The notes: generated from the sequence alone by a model not told the origin. 64,000 nt of DNA from Panax quinquefolius (GCA_020205615.1 CM035170.1:14918980-14982979); one strand, 5' to 3'; shown: positions 36,986 through 49,564, counted from the stretch's first letter. Made by a program: numbers and translations.

Positions 36986-38208
36986 GGGAGAATGATCCAT
37001 AGCATCTATATATTTGCTATAGAATATAAAGTGGCATATAACATCTATATCATCCGTTTAATAAATGAAAGGCTGATATTTGATTTGGGAACACGTCGTC
37101 CGCTAGTATTACTAGCGGACATGATTAATGAAAAAAAGTCCCACTTTTGCCCACATATGCCAAACATTACATAGAATATAAGACTAGCGGACGGACAAAA
37201 TAGAATCCCAATACAACACTAATTCCTTCCTTTAATCCTTCCTGCACTGCAATTCCCAATACACAGCAACATCAATTCAATTCCAACACTGCACTGCAAA
37301 ATCGACTACACCACAACATCAATTCAATTCCAACACGAATTCATCGGATGATCGAATTGCTATGCGCAATGAGAGTTAGGTGCTAGTAAAGAAGAACTTC
37401 ATCGGATGAATCTTGAAGCCGATCTTAGTGCTACTGAGCCTTTGAAAAATGAGGTCGCTCAACTCAAGCTGTGAAGTTCAGAGGATATATAGGATTAGGC
37501 AGAAAGGATTTAATATATATGTAACACCCATTTCTTTTTCTTCTCCTTGCTTACTCTTTTTTTTTCCTTATCGGAGACGGTTGCTCTTTTGTTGCGGTGA
37601 TGAAGGATTTGCGCATGACTGGTGGCATTTTGATTTCGGAAAATGATGAAGGTATCAATCGACGATTGAGGTGAAAATAGGGGGATTAGGAGAGGGAGAC
37701 GACGTTGAATGCGAGGGATTTCATGGGTTGTAGAAGAGGAATTTCATGAATCTGCGAAGGATTTCATGGTACAAATTTCCCAAAAAATTTACGGCTTTTT
37801 TAGGGTTTCTTATCCTTCCACTAGTTCATGGCTTTCTCTCTTAATTTCTATCATAATCATATCTTTAGGACAAAAGAAAAAATCTACTCAAGAATCCTTT
37901 TATGCTTGAATACGTGATGAAGATGAAATTGAATAAGAATCGTTGTGAGAAGAGGTGGAAGTCACTCATCATATACACGATTACGTCTAGCAATAGCCAT
38001 TTGACATGGTATCTCGCTCTAGATGGATATGCATCCGCTAGTATTTGGGGGCATTTTTGTCTCAGAATTTCAATAACCCAAATCATTAGTACTTCTAGTG
38101 ATTTACATATGTTAATATTAAATCCCACCCTTCATTTTCTAATGGATGGTTAAAATGTTATATGCTACTTTTTAATCCATAGCAAATAGATGCTATGGAT
38201 CATTCCCC
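36986..38208. mobile_element. MULE-like TIR element with captured gene scrap
   Basis: The ends are GGGAGAATGATCCATAGCA and its near complement at 38191-38208. Similarity of the inverted ends extends roughly 100 bp with gaps. The 1.2-kb interior has no transposase. It has a repeated AACATCAATTCAATTCCAAC block (about 37268 and 37316), transcript-like sequence and a FLX-like codon run. Both flanks are (TA)n, so a target duplication cannot be read. A run of 12 G lies at the left end. Confidence 0.6.
37373..37474 (+). pseudogene. captured fragment resembling FLX-like coiled-coil proteins
   Basis: A 33-codon open run reads EELHRMNLEADLSATEPLKN then EVAQLKL and a stop. ELHRMN and LEADLRATEPLKNEVVQL-type segments both occur in the coiled-coil region of plant FLX/FLX-LIKE proteins (FRIGIDA-complex partners), where about 25 residues separate them. 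That spacing is missing here. The fragment lies inside a TIR element without transposase, which suggests gene capture. It is short, and no start or other exon was found. Function is not expected. Confidence 0.45.

Positions 38209-38240
<32 letters not shown>
38209..38240. repeat. (TA)n tract between MULE-like element and solo LTR 2
   Basis: Alternating TA with one G. It provides the target for the LTR at 38241. Confidence 0.85.
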
Positions 38241-38241
<1 letters not shown>

Positions 38242-39405
38242 GTTAGTTCCCAGAGGGCACAATAGATCTAGAAGGGGGGTTGAATAGATCCTTTTTATTT
38301 CAAATACTTTTCTCTTTTATTTTGTATTGCTATTACATTAGCAGATGACAAACAAAAGAATCTTTTCAAGCACATCGGAATAAGTAAAAGATCCCCTTCA
38401 TTGATATATTCATAATCAAACATACATTGTTCGTAGAGTTAGTTTGGTTGTAAGTAGTTAAAACATACACAGCAGTTATAGTACATAATGTAAAAGACAC
38501 AAGGGTTTTAAGTGGTTCAGAGACTCAAGCTCCTAATCCACTCTTCTGCTTTCAACTAGCAGGATTTCCACTAAGGAAGGGCGCACCTGAATCACTAAGA
38601 TTCCTTCAGGCCAAAGACCTTGGGACTTCGATTCACTAAGAACTCTTCAAGGCCGCGACCTTGGGACTCCTCTAGTTCCCTAGGAACTCTTCAAGCCCAA
38701 AGAAGCTTGAACTTCGCTTAGTCCTCCTACAAGGACCCCTTAGGCCCTGGCTTGATTTAGTCCCTTCGGACAAAGAACCCTCAGGCCCTGGCTTCTGTTG
38801 AGTTGTTTGTTTGTTTGTTGGAGTTGGTGCTGAGATGCTAAGATGTCTTCATGCTCTTAACATCTTCTATACTTAGCAGCTTTGTGTGATCATCCTTGAA
38901 GTGCAGTTGAGTGTTGCATGATGCTCAGCTTCTTCAGTTACTCAACCACTTCGGATGATCCCTTGATAACTGCCTTAAAGATCTTTCCTCTTGATACATG
39001 ATGGCTGCACATGATAGGTTTCCAAGATGACTGTAAGTTCTTCTGCTAGGTACTTAGAAACTTTCTCATGCTTGCCACCATGTTGACGTTTGTGATCTCT
39101 CTTCTTGATACTTGATGCCTTCTCATGATGGACTTGCTAAGATGACTGTGAGCTCTTCTCTATTGTATTTAGAGTCTTCCCATGATGGACACCAAGATGA
39201 CATGATGCTCTTCTTTCTCTCAGCATTTCAGAACACTCTTCTTGTAGTGGAACTCTCACTTCTACTTCTTCTTTTGCGTGTATCTGAGTGTTCTTGGTGG
39301 ATCGTAGAGTGAGCCTTCGGACTCACTATTTCACATGGTTGGAACAGTCCACCTTCTCTCTAAACTCGGCAACTTCAGTAACCCTCGATCTTTGAAGCTC
39401 TTCCT

Positions 39406-39413
39406 TATTTATA
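39406..39413 (-). promoter_or_regulatory. TATA box of solo LTR 2
   Basis: TATAAATA on the minus strand within GGAGTATAAATAAGG. Solo LTR 1 has the corresponding site at 34613-34620. Confidence 0.6.
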
Positions 39414-40419
39414 CTCCTTCCCAATCCTTCCGTTGGAAAGTAGCCGTTGAAGGCTATTCAAATATCTTCACAGATCTCGAGTTGAGAGAGGTAGACTGCT
39501 GATGTGACATGTTATACTTTATCTGACATTATAGTCTACTGTTTCACCTACCCCATCAGAGTTGTCACTTTAATATCTTGGGCAGGTCGAAGACTTTATT
39601 TCCTCCTTCTGATTTCTCGATCAGAGGTTTTCCTTTTGCATCGATGCTCTCAATAAGCTCTTGTCCAAATATTTCCCTTCAGATTGAACCGTTGCCAATG
39701 CTTTAGTCTTCACCATCCGAACTCTACGATTACGATGCATGTCTTGAGGACCTCAGTCGTAGTGTCATGTTGAGTGTTGCTCATTGACCGGGTAGAGTTA
39801 ACACTACGATCTTGAAGAATGTTGATTGGATCTTCATTGTAAAACACCTCTTCCTTCTATTGTGCAGTGCTTCAACACTTCTGTTTGCTTCGACTGTTCT
39901 CAGAGACTGATGGCTTGACTCCTTTGATCTGGCCCCTACTGAATAGCAAGACACTTCAGATTTGTGGCGCGTCCAGCTCGCTTTCTCCTGGTGATCTCCC
40001 GTTCACTTATCATCAATGGACTGACCCTACACTTAATCACTTTAGCCTTGTTCTTCGTGAGGTCGCCAAGATCTCTCTGTGCAACGCCCATCGCTTCTTT
40101 TTTTTTTTGGCAAACACTACGATCCCGGTAGCTTCCAAGATCGTTGTCTTCGCCTCTTCTTGGCAGCTCATCGCACTTGCCGACTTTCCTTAGTCGATTC
40201 TCAAGTCTTCTTCGATCTCCTTGTGGAAGACTTCATCTCGAATGACTTCACAACTCAATCTTGATGCTGATTGGGTTGGTGCTTAGATCTTCTGTTTAGC
40301 TTGCATGTCATTCGTTGAGTGCTCTCTGGTTCCCTTCAAGTGAGATGTATCTTTGCAGTGCCAACTAGAGGCTTTGTTCCTTTGGATATTCTGGGAGTGC
40401 TCGTTAGTTGAGAATCGTA

Positions 40420-40950
40420 CTTGCTCTACGATTCTGCCTATGCATTGTGAGCACTTACTTGAGAGAGTCGAATTTCGCACTCTACGATTCAAATTTCTAC
40501 GTCATGTAGACACTACGATCCCAAGATCAGATCTTAACACTCTACGGTTTCTGTCTTGTGCTTGTTGTCTTCATCTGATCTTGCTCGACTACGATCTCTG
40601 CATGTAATCAATAGACTCTACGAACTCAGAGTGTAGTCTACGATCCTTGACCTGGCTTCGGCATCAGTAGACTCTACGATCTCAAGTGTAGTCTATGATC
40701 CTTGACTTGGCTTTGGCAGATGATCGGTCGGCTCGTAGGCAGGCTGTCTCTACGATTCTGAACATGACTTCCTCAGCACAATACGATCCCGAGGAGGCTT
40801 TTCTCGATATACCACGATCCTTCATCGTTTGTCCTGGCAGTCTACGAACTCCGAGTTCTACTATCTTACAGACTACGATTCTTCCTCGATAGCTCTCGAG
40901 TTAACCTTGACTCTCCTGGCAGACTACGATCTCTTGTGCAGTACTCGACG
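40420..40950 (-). repeat. CGTAGAGTC-type short repeats in solo LTR 2
   Basis: At least fifteen copies of CTACGATT/CTACGATC (plus strand), the same motif as in solo LTR 1. Confidence 0.8.
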
Positions 40951-41264
40951 ATCAGACAAGCCTATCTATTACATCAATAGATCAACCTAACATGCTTGAT
41001 CTTTCTATGTTTATAGTCCTTGTAAATCATTTCTTTTTAAGGACTTTACAAAGTTGTTTTGCTTATGTAGGATCAACCTAACATTCTTGATCAATTCATT
41101 TTAAGTCCTTGTACATGTATTTCTGTTATCTATCAGAGGACTTTACAGCTTTTCTTAATGCAAGCATACTTGCATATTCATTCATATATATATCATAATC
41201 AAATCATATGTAAATAGGAATATCATTCATATGTTTATTCCTGACAATATATATATATATATAT

Positions 41265-42379
41265 GGGAAATGATCCAGGGAATACGTTAGCTATTAACAC
41301 TGTTTCAACTAACGCTCATCTAGCAGTCCAAAATTAGAGTTAATGGCTGGGATGAATGCCCAGCCGCTAGAGGGAGTAGCGGCCAGCAATAAATATTAAA
41401 ATCCTCTCTGCTGGCCGCTAGAGGGAGTAGCGGGCAGTCAAAACATCGTCGTTTTAACTAGTCGTTACTCCCTCTAGTGGCCAGTAGAGAGAATTTTAAA
41501 ATATTAGGGAATTTGGCCCAGCCGCTAGAGAGAGTAGCGGTCAACAACAAAAATTTGGCTTAATTACTAATTATCCTAATTATCCTCATACATACTACTT
41601 ATGAATTAGTAAAATAAAATAATAAAAATTATAAGGATAATTATAAGGATAATCAAGAATTATCTTTATACTTATCCTTATACTTATTAACAGATTATCC
41701 TTATACATATTACTTATTAATCAATAAAATAAAATAATAAAAAATTATAAGGATAATCAAGTAATTATCTTTATACTTATCCTTATACTTATTAACAAAA
41801 TAAGTATGTATAAGAATAATTACTAATTATCGTCTTATGATTTTTAATTATAAATAAGAAATAGTGATTGAGTTTATATATTTGAGTAGTAATATAATAT
41901 AAATTCAATCACTATTTCCTATTTATAATTAAAAATCATAAGACGATAATTATTAATTATTCTTATACATACTTATTTTATTAATAAGTATAAGGATAAT
42001 TACTGATTATACTTATAATTTTTAATTATTTTATTTTACTAATTAATAAGTAGTATGTATGAGGATAATTAAGATGATCAGTAATTAAGCCAAATTTTTT
42101 TTGTCATTACTACTCCTTCTAGCTACCGGGCCAAATTCTAACATTTTAAATCATCTCTGTTGGTTGCTAGAGGAGTAGCGGCTGTCAAAAAACGATGACG
42201 TTTTGACTGCCTGCTACTCCCTCTAACGGCCAGCAGAGAGGATTTTAATATTTATTGTTGGCCGCTACTCTCTCTAGCGGCTGGGCATTCATATCAGCCA
42301 TTAACTCTAATTTTGGACGACTAAATGAGCGTTAGTTGAAACAGTGCTAATAGCTAACGTATTTTCCGGATCATTTTCC
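41265..42379. mobile_element. 1.1-kb fold-back (fully palindromic) TIR element
   Basis: The left end GGGAAATGATCC and right end GGATCATTTTCC begin inverted arms of roughly 550 bp that meet near 41885. Both arms carry GCCGCTAGAGGGAGTAGCGG-like blocks in the same order from the ends. There is no transposase. (TA)n flanks both sides, so TATATATAT could be a 9-bp TSD, but this cannot be told from background. The GGGAAATGATCC end recalls the neighbouring element at 36986. Confidence 0.8.
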
Positions 42380-43021
42380 TATATATATATATATATATAA
42401 CTACCTTAGTTACCAATTCTATTACATATAGGATACCTTTCGTTAATTAATATTACCAAACAATTCTAACTCATATATTAGTTATTAAAATTTAGTTATC
42501 TAGCTTTTAAAACTAAAATCATATCGACAACTCATTATTTACAACAATTATATTCATAAAAATATAAGAAAATATTATGAGCATATAATAATTTATATAA
42601 AAAATTTGTAATGTAAATTACTAAATTTATTAACGATTAAAATTTTGTAAACCACTTTATTCATAAAGAAGACCTTGAGTTAATTAATTTTTGTATAAAA
42701 ATCTTGTAAAGTTTAATCATTAATATATTTTGTAATTATATTACGCTTTTAATATTAATTATTATTTTCTAATAATATTTTCTTATATTGTTAATATATA
42801 GTTATTTAGGAATAAAATTGTTGTAGAATAATAGGTTGCCATTATGACTTTTAGTTTTAAGAATTAAATAAATTATAACCACTAATATTTAAGTCGTAAT
42901 TATTTTTAACATTATTAATTAAAAATGTCTCCATATAAAATAAAATTGATAACTAAAGTTTAATCATTAATATATTTGATAATATTTAATACGCTTTTTT
43001 AAATATTAACTATTATGTTAT
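42380..43021. other. AT-rich spacer, nothing recognised
   Basis: Very AT-rich. No coding signal, repeat family or RNA gene was seen. Confidence 0.5.
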
Positions 43022-44444
43022 TGTTAGATATTGCATTTTCTTATTTGATGATGATGATATAATGCATATTTGTGTCAAGTAAGTTTTGTAAAATCCTTAA
43101 ATAAAATTGATGTGCAAAGACTTGGAGTAGAAGATCAAACTTGTTAGATTGATCTATCGTGCGAATATATAGATGATAGGAAATGAAATACTCGTAGAGT
43201 TGATTGAATGATCGTAAAGCTGCTATGAGCAATCGTAAAACTTATTTGAAGATCGTGAAGTCAGTCAGTCTATCATAGAGCATTCAGTTTAAGATCGCAG
43301 AGTCCGCCAAAAAATCGTAAAGTTAAATCAAGATCGTAGAGTCTTCTCTAAGATCGTAAGGCAAAACGCAAATCGCAGAGTCTGCTTAAAGATCGTAAGG
43401 CATAATGAAGATAGTAAAGCAAGCAGATCGTAGAGTCAATCAAGTCGTAAACTCTACAATCTCCATGAACATGAAGCTCTATAATCAGTTATAGTCGTAG
43501 AGTATGTCAAGTTTGATATTGGGCGGACAATGAGAAGACTCGTGGAGAGAAGATTTCGAGATAGTTGTTGATCATCCTAAGTTTAAATTGAAGATCTGAT
43601 CGAGTTGTGTCTAATAGCTAGTTTGGCAATGTGACAAGATCCACATGATTGTTGCTACAACAGTCTGATGTGACGTATCAGAGCTGAAAGTAAGCCGACA
43701 CATTCACCCTAAAAGTTAACATCAAAGATCTTCTAAGATCGAAACATTAAATACACAACGACGACTTTCCAACAGAAAAATCTGGAGGTCATCTATAAAA
43801 AGGGCACGAATATGCAATCAAACAGTATGAATTAATCAGGAACATCAAGCTGAATTGATGCCCAAACTATAAGAACACTATACTCTACGAAAAAGGAACA
43901 ACTTGTTCTGCTACTAAGTCCTTTAAAAGCTGAAAAGCTGAGCTTAACGCAACTTAGTAGCACCTTGAAATCACCTCATCTCTTGTGATTCGCTGGTTTT
44001 AGTGACCTATTGTTACCACGTCTAAGTGCCTTAAAGAGTTCTTAGTGGTCTTAGTGACCCTCATGTCTTAGTGACAATTGTTAAATCTAAGTGACTTGAA
44101 AGAATCTTAGTGATTCAATGTTGTAATAGATCTTAGTGATCCGATCTTGGTGATCACCCCATCATCCTTAATGGATTCCCCTCGCCAAGAAGTAGAAGAG
44201 AGGACCGGTGTTATTTGTGTTCTAAACCACTTAAAAATATTTTGTCTCATTTACTTTTCTACATTTAGAATTTTACATTTATTTTAATTGCATGTAACTT
44301 AATTTAGGTTTTTCAAACTAATATTCTATTGTGCAAAATTAAATTAACTATAATCATTTAATCTAGTAATACTTCTTTAAAAAAAGAGTTGTAAATGATC
44401 TATTCAACGCCTTCTAGATTTCCAAATGCATTTGGGAAACAATA
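43022..44444 (+). mobile_element. solo LTR 3, copia type, related to solo LTRs 1 and 2
   Basis: It starts TGTTAGATATTGC and ends near GGGAAACA (44441), with TTCAACGCCTTCTAGATTTC just before the end as in SIRE-like LTRs. It carries GATCGTAGAGTC-type repeats at 43190-43510. GTTAT occurs directly before it (43017-43021) and at 44445-44449. If this is the TSD, the LTR ends at 44444. No internal domain is attached. Confidence 0.65.
43190..43510 (+). repeat. GATCGTAGAGTC-type short repeats in solo LTR 3
   Basis: About twelve copies of ATCGTAGAG or ATCGTAAAG at 18-45 bp spacing. This is the same motif, in the same transcriptional sense, as in solo LTRs 1 and 2. Confidence 0.8.
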
Positions 44445-45626
44445 GTTATCACACTATTTTTTATATACGCTTAATATTTAGTTATTTTGAGTCCAAATTT
44501 GAGTAAAATAAAATCCCAGACATATTTTTAAAGTTAAATCTATTGTACAACTAATTAATTAAAGGACATTTTATTAAAAATAAATAAATCTTGACTTATA
44601 TATTACCAATTAAAATTTAATTACCTTTTAAAATTAAAATCATGATCATAACTGATTATTTTACATCAATTTTATTTTTTATAGAATTTAGTTAGTTAAT
44701 AATTATATAATAGAGTATGACTTAAACACTACGTTTAGGTTTTTAAGTTTTCACTCAACTTTGAACTCTAATTAAAAATGCATATATAAATACAGATGAT
44801 TAATTATAAAAACTAAATATTACATTTTAAAACTATATAAAAATTTAATAATAAATTAAAAATAACAAAAAAAATCATATTAGTAAAACTTTTTTTGTTC
44901 TCACCTCTCGGTATCCTGCGACCATTAGGTCCCGACTAGGAATCGAAATTCGACAATTATATGTGATATGTAATCATTCATTTTTTTGGCAAAATTTGTA
45001 GTCATTCTAATAATAACAATAAATTAAATTAAAATTTAAAAATATATTTTATAACCTTAAATTTAGAGGGAAATTTATTTAGTATTGACGTTTGCAATTT
45101 TGTTGAATCAAAATATATGACTGAAACGAGTGGAAACCGGCAAGAGCCTTAACAGGCTTGGCAATTGGCATGCATGCAATACATTATTCCTGCTCACCCG
45201 CGAAGCCACATGCCCACATATAGCATTGCGGGTCAATTGATCCCATTGAAAAAATAATTATTTTATAATATAAGATAATTTTAAAATTTTGAAATATTAT
45301 ATATAAATTGACTCCATTAAAATTTTATAAATTTTCTATTATACTGAATTCAAATTGAAATTTTATAACTTTGTCAATTAAATTTTAACCAATCGATATG
45401 ACTCATATCCTCTCAATATATGTATATCTCTCTAAAATATTTTAAACTAAATAATAATCTAATTTGTATTATTTCTAAAAATAATTAATGAATTAATTAC
45501 TTATGAACAATTGTGATTAAAAAAATCTATTATGAAATCAATATAGTGTATATATACCATATATTATTACTTATTATATTGTCATTGTAATATATATATA
45601 TACACACACATATATATAAAGGGTCA
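44445..45626. other. AT-rich spacer, nothing firmly recognised
   Basis: No ORF with a known motif. Short stretches of mixed composition at 44900-44960 and 45125-45240 stand out from the AT-rich background but match no family I know. Confidence 0.4.
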
Positions 45627-46205
45627 AAAAAGCGCGATGTTTACTCCCGATAATCCCACTTGCACCTTAAAACTAATTTTTTTTCCCAAAAGTACTTTTA
45701 ACGTTATATTTTTTGGGTCGTTCGTCGCTCCTCTGCTAGTTAAACGGTAAGACAAACGGGTTAAAATGTGATGGCGTATAAGCTTTAAATATAAAATATA
45801 TTCTAAATAAAACAATATATATCATTTAATCAAAATAAAAATAATAAAATTCAAATTAAAAAAAAAGCATAACATATTTACATCATTTTATCAAAATAAT
45901 AAAATTCAAATTATTTTGTGAACTAATCAAAACAATTAATTAAATAAAATAAGTTGTATAACATATTTACATCATTTAATCAAAATACTAAAATTCAAAA
46001 CATAACATATTTACATCAAATACTAAAATACTAATTTAAAAAATACTAAAATATCAAATTAAAAAATACTAAAATTCAAATTATTTTGTTAATTAATCAA
46101 AACAATAAAAATTCAAATTATTTCATTAAAATACTAAAATTATACTACTAAATACTAATTTAAATTTTTTTATATCAATTAGTATTTAGTATTTAAGTAT
46201 GAAAA

Positions 46206-46395
46206 CTGAGGTTAGCGAATGGCTTAGTGTCAGGATAGTGAAATATGAAATTTAGAACAAGTAGAAAGTGGTATTTTACCTGTTCTGAAATTGAGTTATG
46301 ATTATTTGCCACCTTACTTGAAACAATGTTTTGCTATTTGTTCAATGTTTGAGAAAGATTATGAATATAATGATACATTTATGATCTATCAAATT
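46206..46395 (+). pseudogene. captured NB-ARC fragment of a CC-NBS-LRR-type resistance gene
   Basis: One frame, open from 46249, reads [20 protein letters not shown] then [13 protein letters not shown]. This matches the conserved block near the end of the NB-ARC domain of plant CNL proteins (L-LSYD-LP--LK-CF-YCS-FPKDYE). Upstream, in a shifted frame, residues resembling [19 protein letters not shown] complete the usual preceding stretch. Only about 60 codons of a gene that normally exceeds 800 are present, without P-loop or LRRs. It is embedded between AT-rich inverted repeats of a TIR element, so capture is the likely origin. It is non-functional as a receptor. Confidence 0.8.
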
Positions 46396-46802
46396 AAAAA
46401 AAATACTAAATTTCAAATTATTTTGTTAATTAATTAAAACAACAAAAATTCAAATTACATCATTAAAATATTAAAATCATAATACTAAATACTAATTTAA
46501 AATTTTTATATCAATTAGTATTTAGTATTTTAATGATGTAATTTGAATTTTTGTTGTTTTGATTAATTAACAAAATAATTTGAATTTTAGTATTTTTTTA
46601 ATTTGATTTATTTTTTGTATTTTTGTATTTTTTAATTAGTATTTTAGTATTTTTTTAATTAGTATTTGATGTAAATATTTTATGTTTTGAATTTTAGTAT
46701 TTTGATTAAATGATGTAAATATGTTATACAACTTATTTTATTTAATTAGTTGTTTTGATTAGTTAACAAAATAATTTGAATTTTATTATTTTGATTAAAT
46801 GA

Positions 46803-47600
46803 CACTACAAAAAAATGGGGCTTCAGTAACAACCGAATTTCGTTGCTAAAGGTGCCAAATTTCGTTGCAAAAGGGTTTTGGCAACGACTTTCTTATCGTT
46901 CGTCTTTTCGTTTAAGAATGATAGCGTTGCTAATTGTTCCGAAACGAACGTATTTTTTTCGTTGCCAAAAGTAATACATTTTACAACGAAATTTGGCTTT
47001 CGTACAGAGACATCGATCCTTTAGCAACAAAATGTATTGTTACAGAATAATTAAAATTTCGTTGCTAAAAACCCCACTTCGTTGCAAATGTCTGCTAATT
47101 GGCAACGAAATGAACTCTCTTTTTTTGCAACGACCATGCATTTTCATTGTAGTAAATTATGAAAATTGTTGCCTAAGCTTGCTTTCGTTGTGGAATGTAA
47201 ATTTTTTAGCAACGATTTTCGTTCTTTGATTATATTATTTGGCAACGACATTATCTTTGAATCAAGAACGAAAATGTTTGTTCTTGATTATTTTTAATAG
47301 CAACGAAAGTCGTCGATTATTAAATCGACATTATATATTATCGCTTTCTTTATATGTGCAAATAAAGTTGATATGATTTGCAACGATAAAAATATTTCTT
47401 TTATTTTAGTATTAGCAACAATATCCTCTCCGTTGTTATTAGGTTAATTTTTCGTTGCCAAATACTATATTTTTAATGCCATCAGCAACAAAAATTTCTT
47501 GCTAAATGTATAAAAAATTGTTGCTATATTAAAACTTGTTCAATGCTTTGGTAACGAATTATATTGTTGCCAAATCAAAATTTGACATTCTTTTTGTGTA
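46803..47600. mobile_element. CACTA-type non-autonomous element
   Basis: It starts CACTACAAAAAAATGGGGC. The body is full of subterminal repeats TTTCGTTGC/GCAACGAAA in both orientations, typical of En/Spm-like elements. The right end CATTCTTTTTGTGTA is a decayed complement of the left terminus. It has no transposase and lies inside the MULE-like element. A 3-bp TSD could not be confirmed. Confidence 0.6.
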
Positions 47601-48428
47601 CCTGGCTGGCTCAATGTCCTCATAACAAATAATGACAAAAATACAAAAAACTAAAATATTATTAACTTAATAAAATCATCCACTACATAATCATTCATTA
47701 TTTTTACAATTAACCATCTAAAGCTACTACAGTTCTTCAATCAAAGTATATATCTACATATATAGAGAGAGTACACTTCATAATTTCGTCTCTTGTCTTC
47801 CGTAAACGCAGCAAAAAAATTCATCATTTAAAAGATGCAATGCAGTATTGAAGGAGGTAGCTATTTCATGATCATCATCAACATCAACATGTAAGTATCA
47901 AACCTGCAATTATGCTTCAAAAAGTTGTTTAACTATAATAAAATTTTACTCTAAATATTTGAGTGCTAAACTTTGAAATCTATTACTTTGACTCAACTCC
48001 AACTTACGGGAAAAAGGGGTGGGGGAGAGAAAGCATTAAAATAGAAGTTATAAGGTTTTAGAATTTCTTGGGCTAGAATGAGTCTTTAGTTGTGCCTTCC
48101 AATTGTTCATAAGGGACATAAATGTTGAATATAGCAAAATCTCATTAATGATGTAAATATGTTATGCTTTTTTTATTTTTTATTTTAGTATTTTTTGTTT
48201 TGATTAAATGATATATATTATTTTATTTAGAATATATTTTATATTTAAGCCTGCCACGTCATCACATTTTAACTCCGTTTGTCTTTTGTTAACAGCAGGG
48301 GCACGGGCGACCCAAAAAATGTAGCGTTAAGGGTACTTTTAGAGAAAAAAAATTAGTTTAGGGTGCAAGTGAGACATCGGGGTAAACATCAGCTTTTTTT
48401 TTACCCTTTGCCCTATATACATATATGT

Positions 48429-48450
48429 GTGTCTGTGTGTGTGTGTGTGT
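48429..48450. repeat. (GT)n microsatellite at the start of LTR E
   Basis: About ten GT units directly abutting TGTAAGACCCC. Confidence 0.85.
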
Positions 48451-49564
48451 AAGACCCCAATTTTTATGAATACAGATTAATTTTTCTCGGAATATATTTT
48501 TGAATATTATGGTGTGGATTTGATATAATGTTATAGTTGTGGGTATTATTTACAAATTTTGTAAAGTAAGCAAGTGGTTATATAATATTCGATTGGTCGG
48601 GAAATATTCGTTTTGACAGTGAATATTTGTACGACGGTACAATCATTGGTGGACCCCACAACGGATGTATTGTCGTAGTTAGAAAAAGACGTAATTGTCT
48701 TTTTATAAAAATAACTCATAAAAGTTTTTCCATTAAACTATTGAACTACCCTAAGGTAAAAGTACATTAATATGCGTGGTTGCATAGTAGCACTTGGTAT
48801 TGATTATCGATGCTTACGTGAGAAGTCACCGCTTATACTCAATTATTGTCACAATATCATCTCGCATAATATTTATTATTATTAAATCAATAATTGAGAC
48901 GACAAAGTTATTCATATTATTATTTGCAATATTGACAATGTCTGAAGTTATATCAAGGAGATGTTTGGTCACCAAATCAGGCGCCAATAAGGAGAAATCC
49001 TTATCGGAAAGCCCCCTTCTTTCCTGGGAACGACCTGGTTGTTAAATATTGTGAATTATAATATTAATGATGAATAAGTTCGTGTTGATTAAAGATGAAA
49101 TTGATAGTTCCATTGTGTTGGGATTATTAGTGTTAGTGAAAATCGACATTTATTTCGATAATAATTGATGTCTGGAGGTTATATTGACCAATCGGATAAT
49201 TAATTGGATAAATGAGCAATTAATTGCTATTATTTCACATGCTTATAACTATTTGTTCACATGTGTGTACTATTGATTCACATTCATGTACTATTAGGGG
49301 AGGTTGTGCAAGATTGATAATACTTGCATGACTAAATTAAAAATGGAGGTATAGATGAAGGTACTATATCAGAATTAGTTTTTTCACATGATTATACTAT
49401 TAAGTCACATGAATGAACTATTAATTCACATTATTTACTATTAGGGAGGTGGTGTAAGTTTGATAATACTTGCAGGACTAAATTAAAAATGAGAAAAAAG
49501 AGGAATGTATTAAACTGTAATATTTCGAGCCCCAAAACGTGCAATTATCGAAACTATATTTTCC

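Larger units (their letters stand above)
38241..41246 (-). mobile_element. solo LTR 2, SIRE-like Ty1/copia type
   Basis: 3006 bp, TGTCAGGAATAAAC to GGGAACTAACA on the minus strand, with TG...CA ends. It is flanked by ATATA on both sides, though in (TA)n DNA this is weak evidence of a TSD. TATA box at 39406-39413. No PBS, PPT or coding sequence is attached. It matches solo LTR 1 throughout, with small indels. Confidence 0.8.
45627..48411. mobile_element. MULE-like element with long degenerate TIRs, carrying NB-ARC fragment and CACTA insertion
   Basis: The left end GGGTCAAAAAAGC and the right end, as complement GGGTAAAAAAAAAGC, start inverted arms. These share TTTACCCC/TTTACTCCC, CACTTGCACC, TTAACGTTA-like and ACAAACGGGTTAAAATGTG-like blocks over about 160 bp, then AAAATACTAAAATTCAAATT repeats in opposite orientation. 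No transposase is present. Long TIRs and captured gene sequence fit a non-autonomous Mutator-like (Pack-MULE-type) element. No clean 9-bp TSD was found in the CA/TA-rich flanks. Confidence 0.65.
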
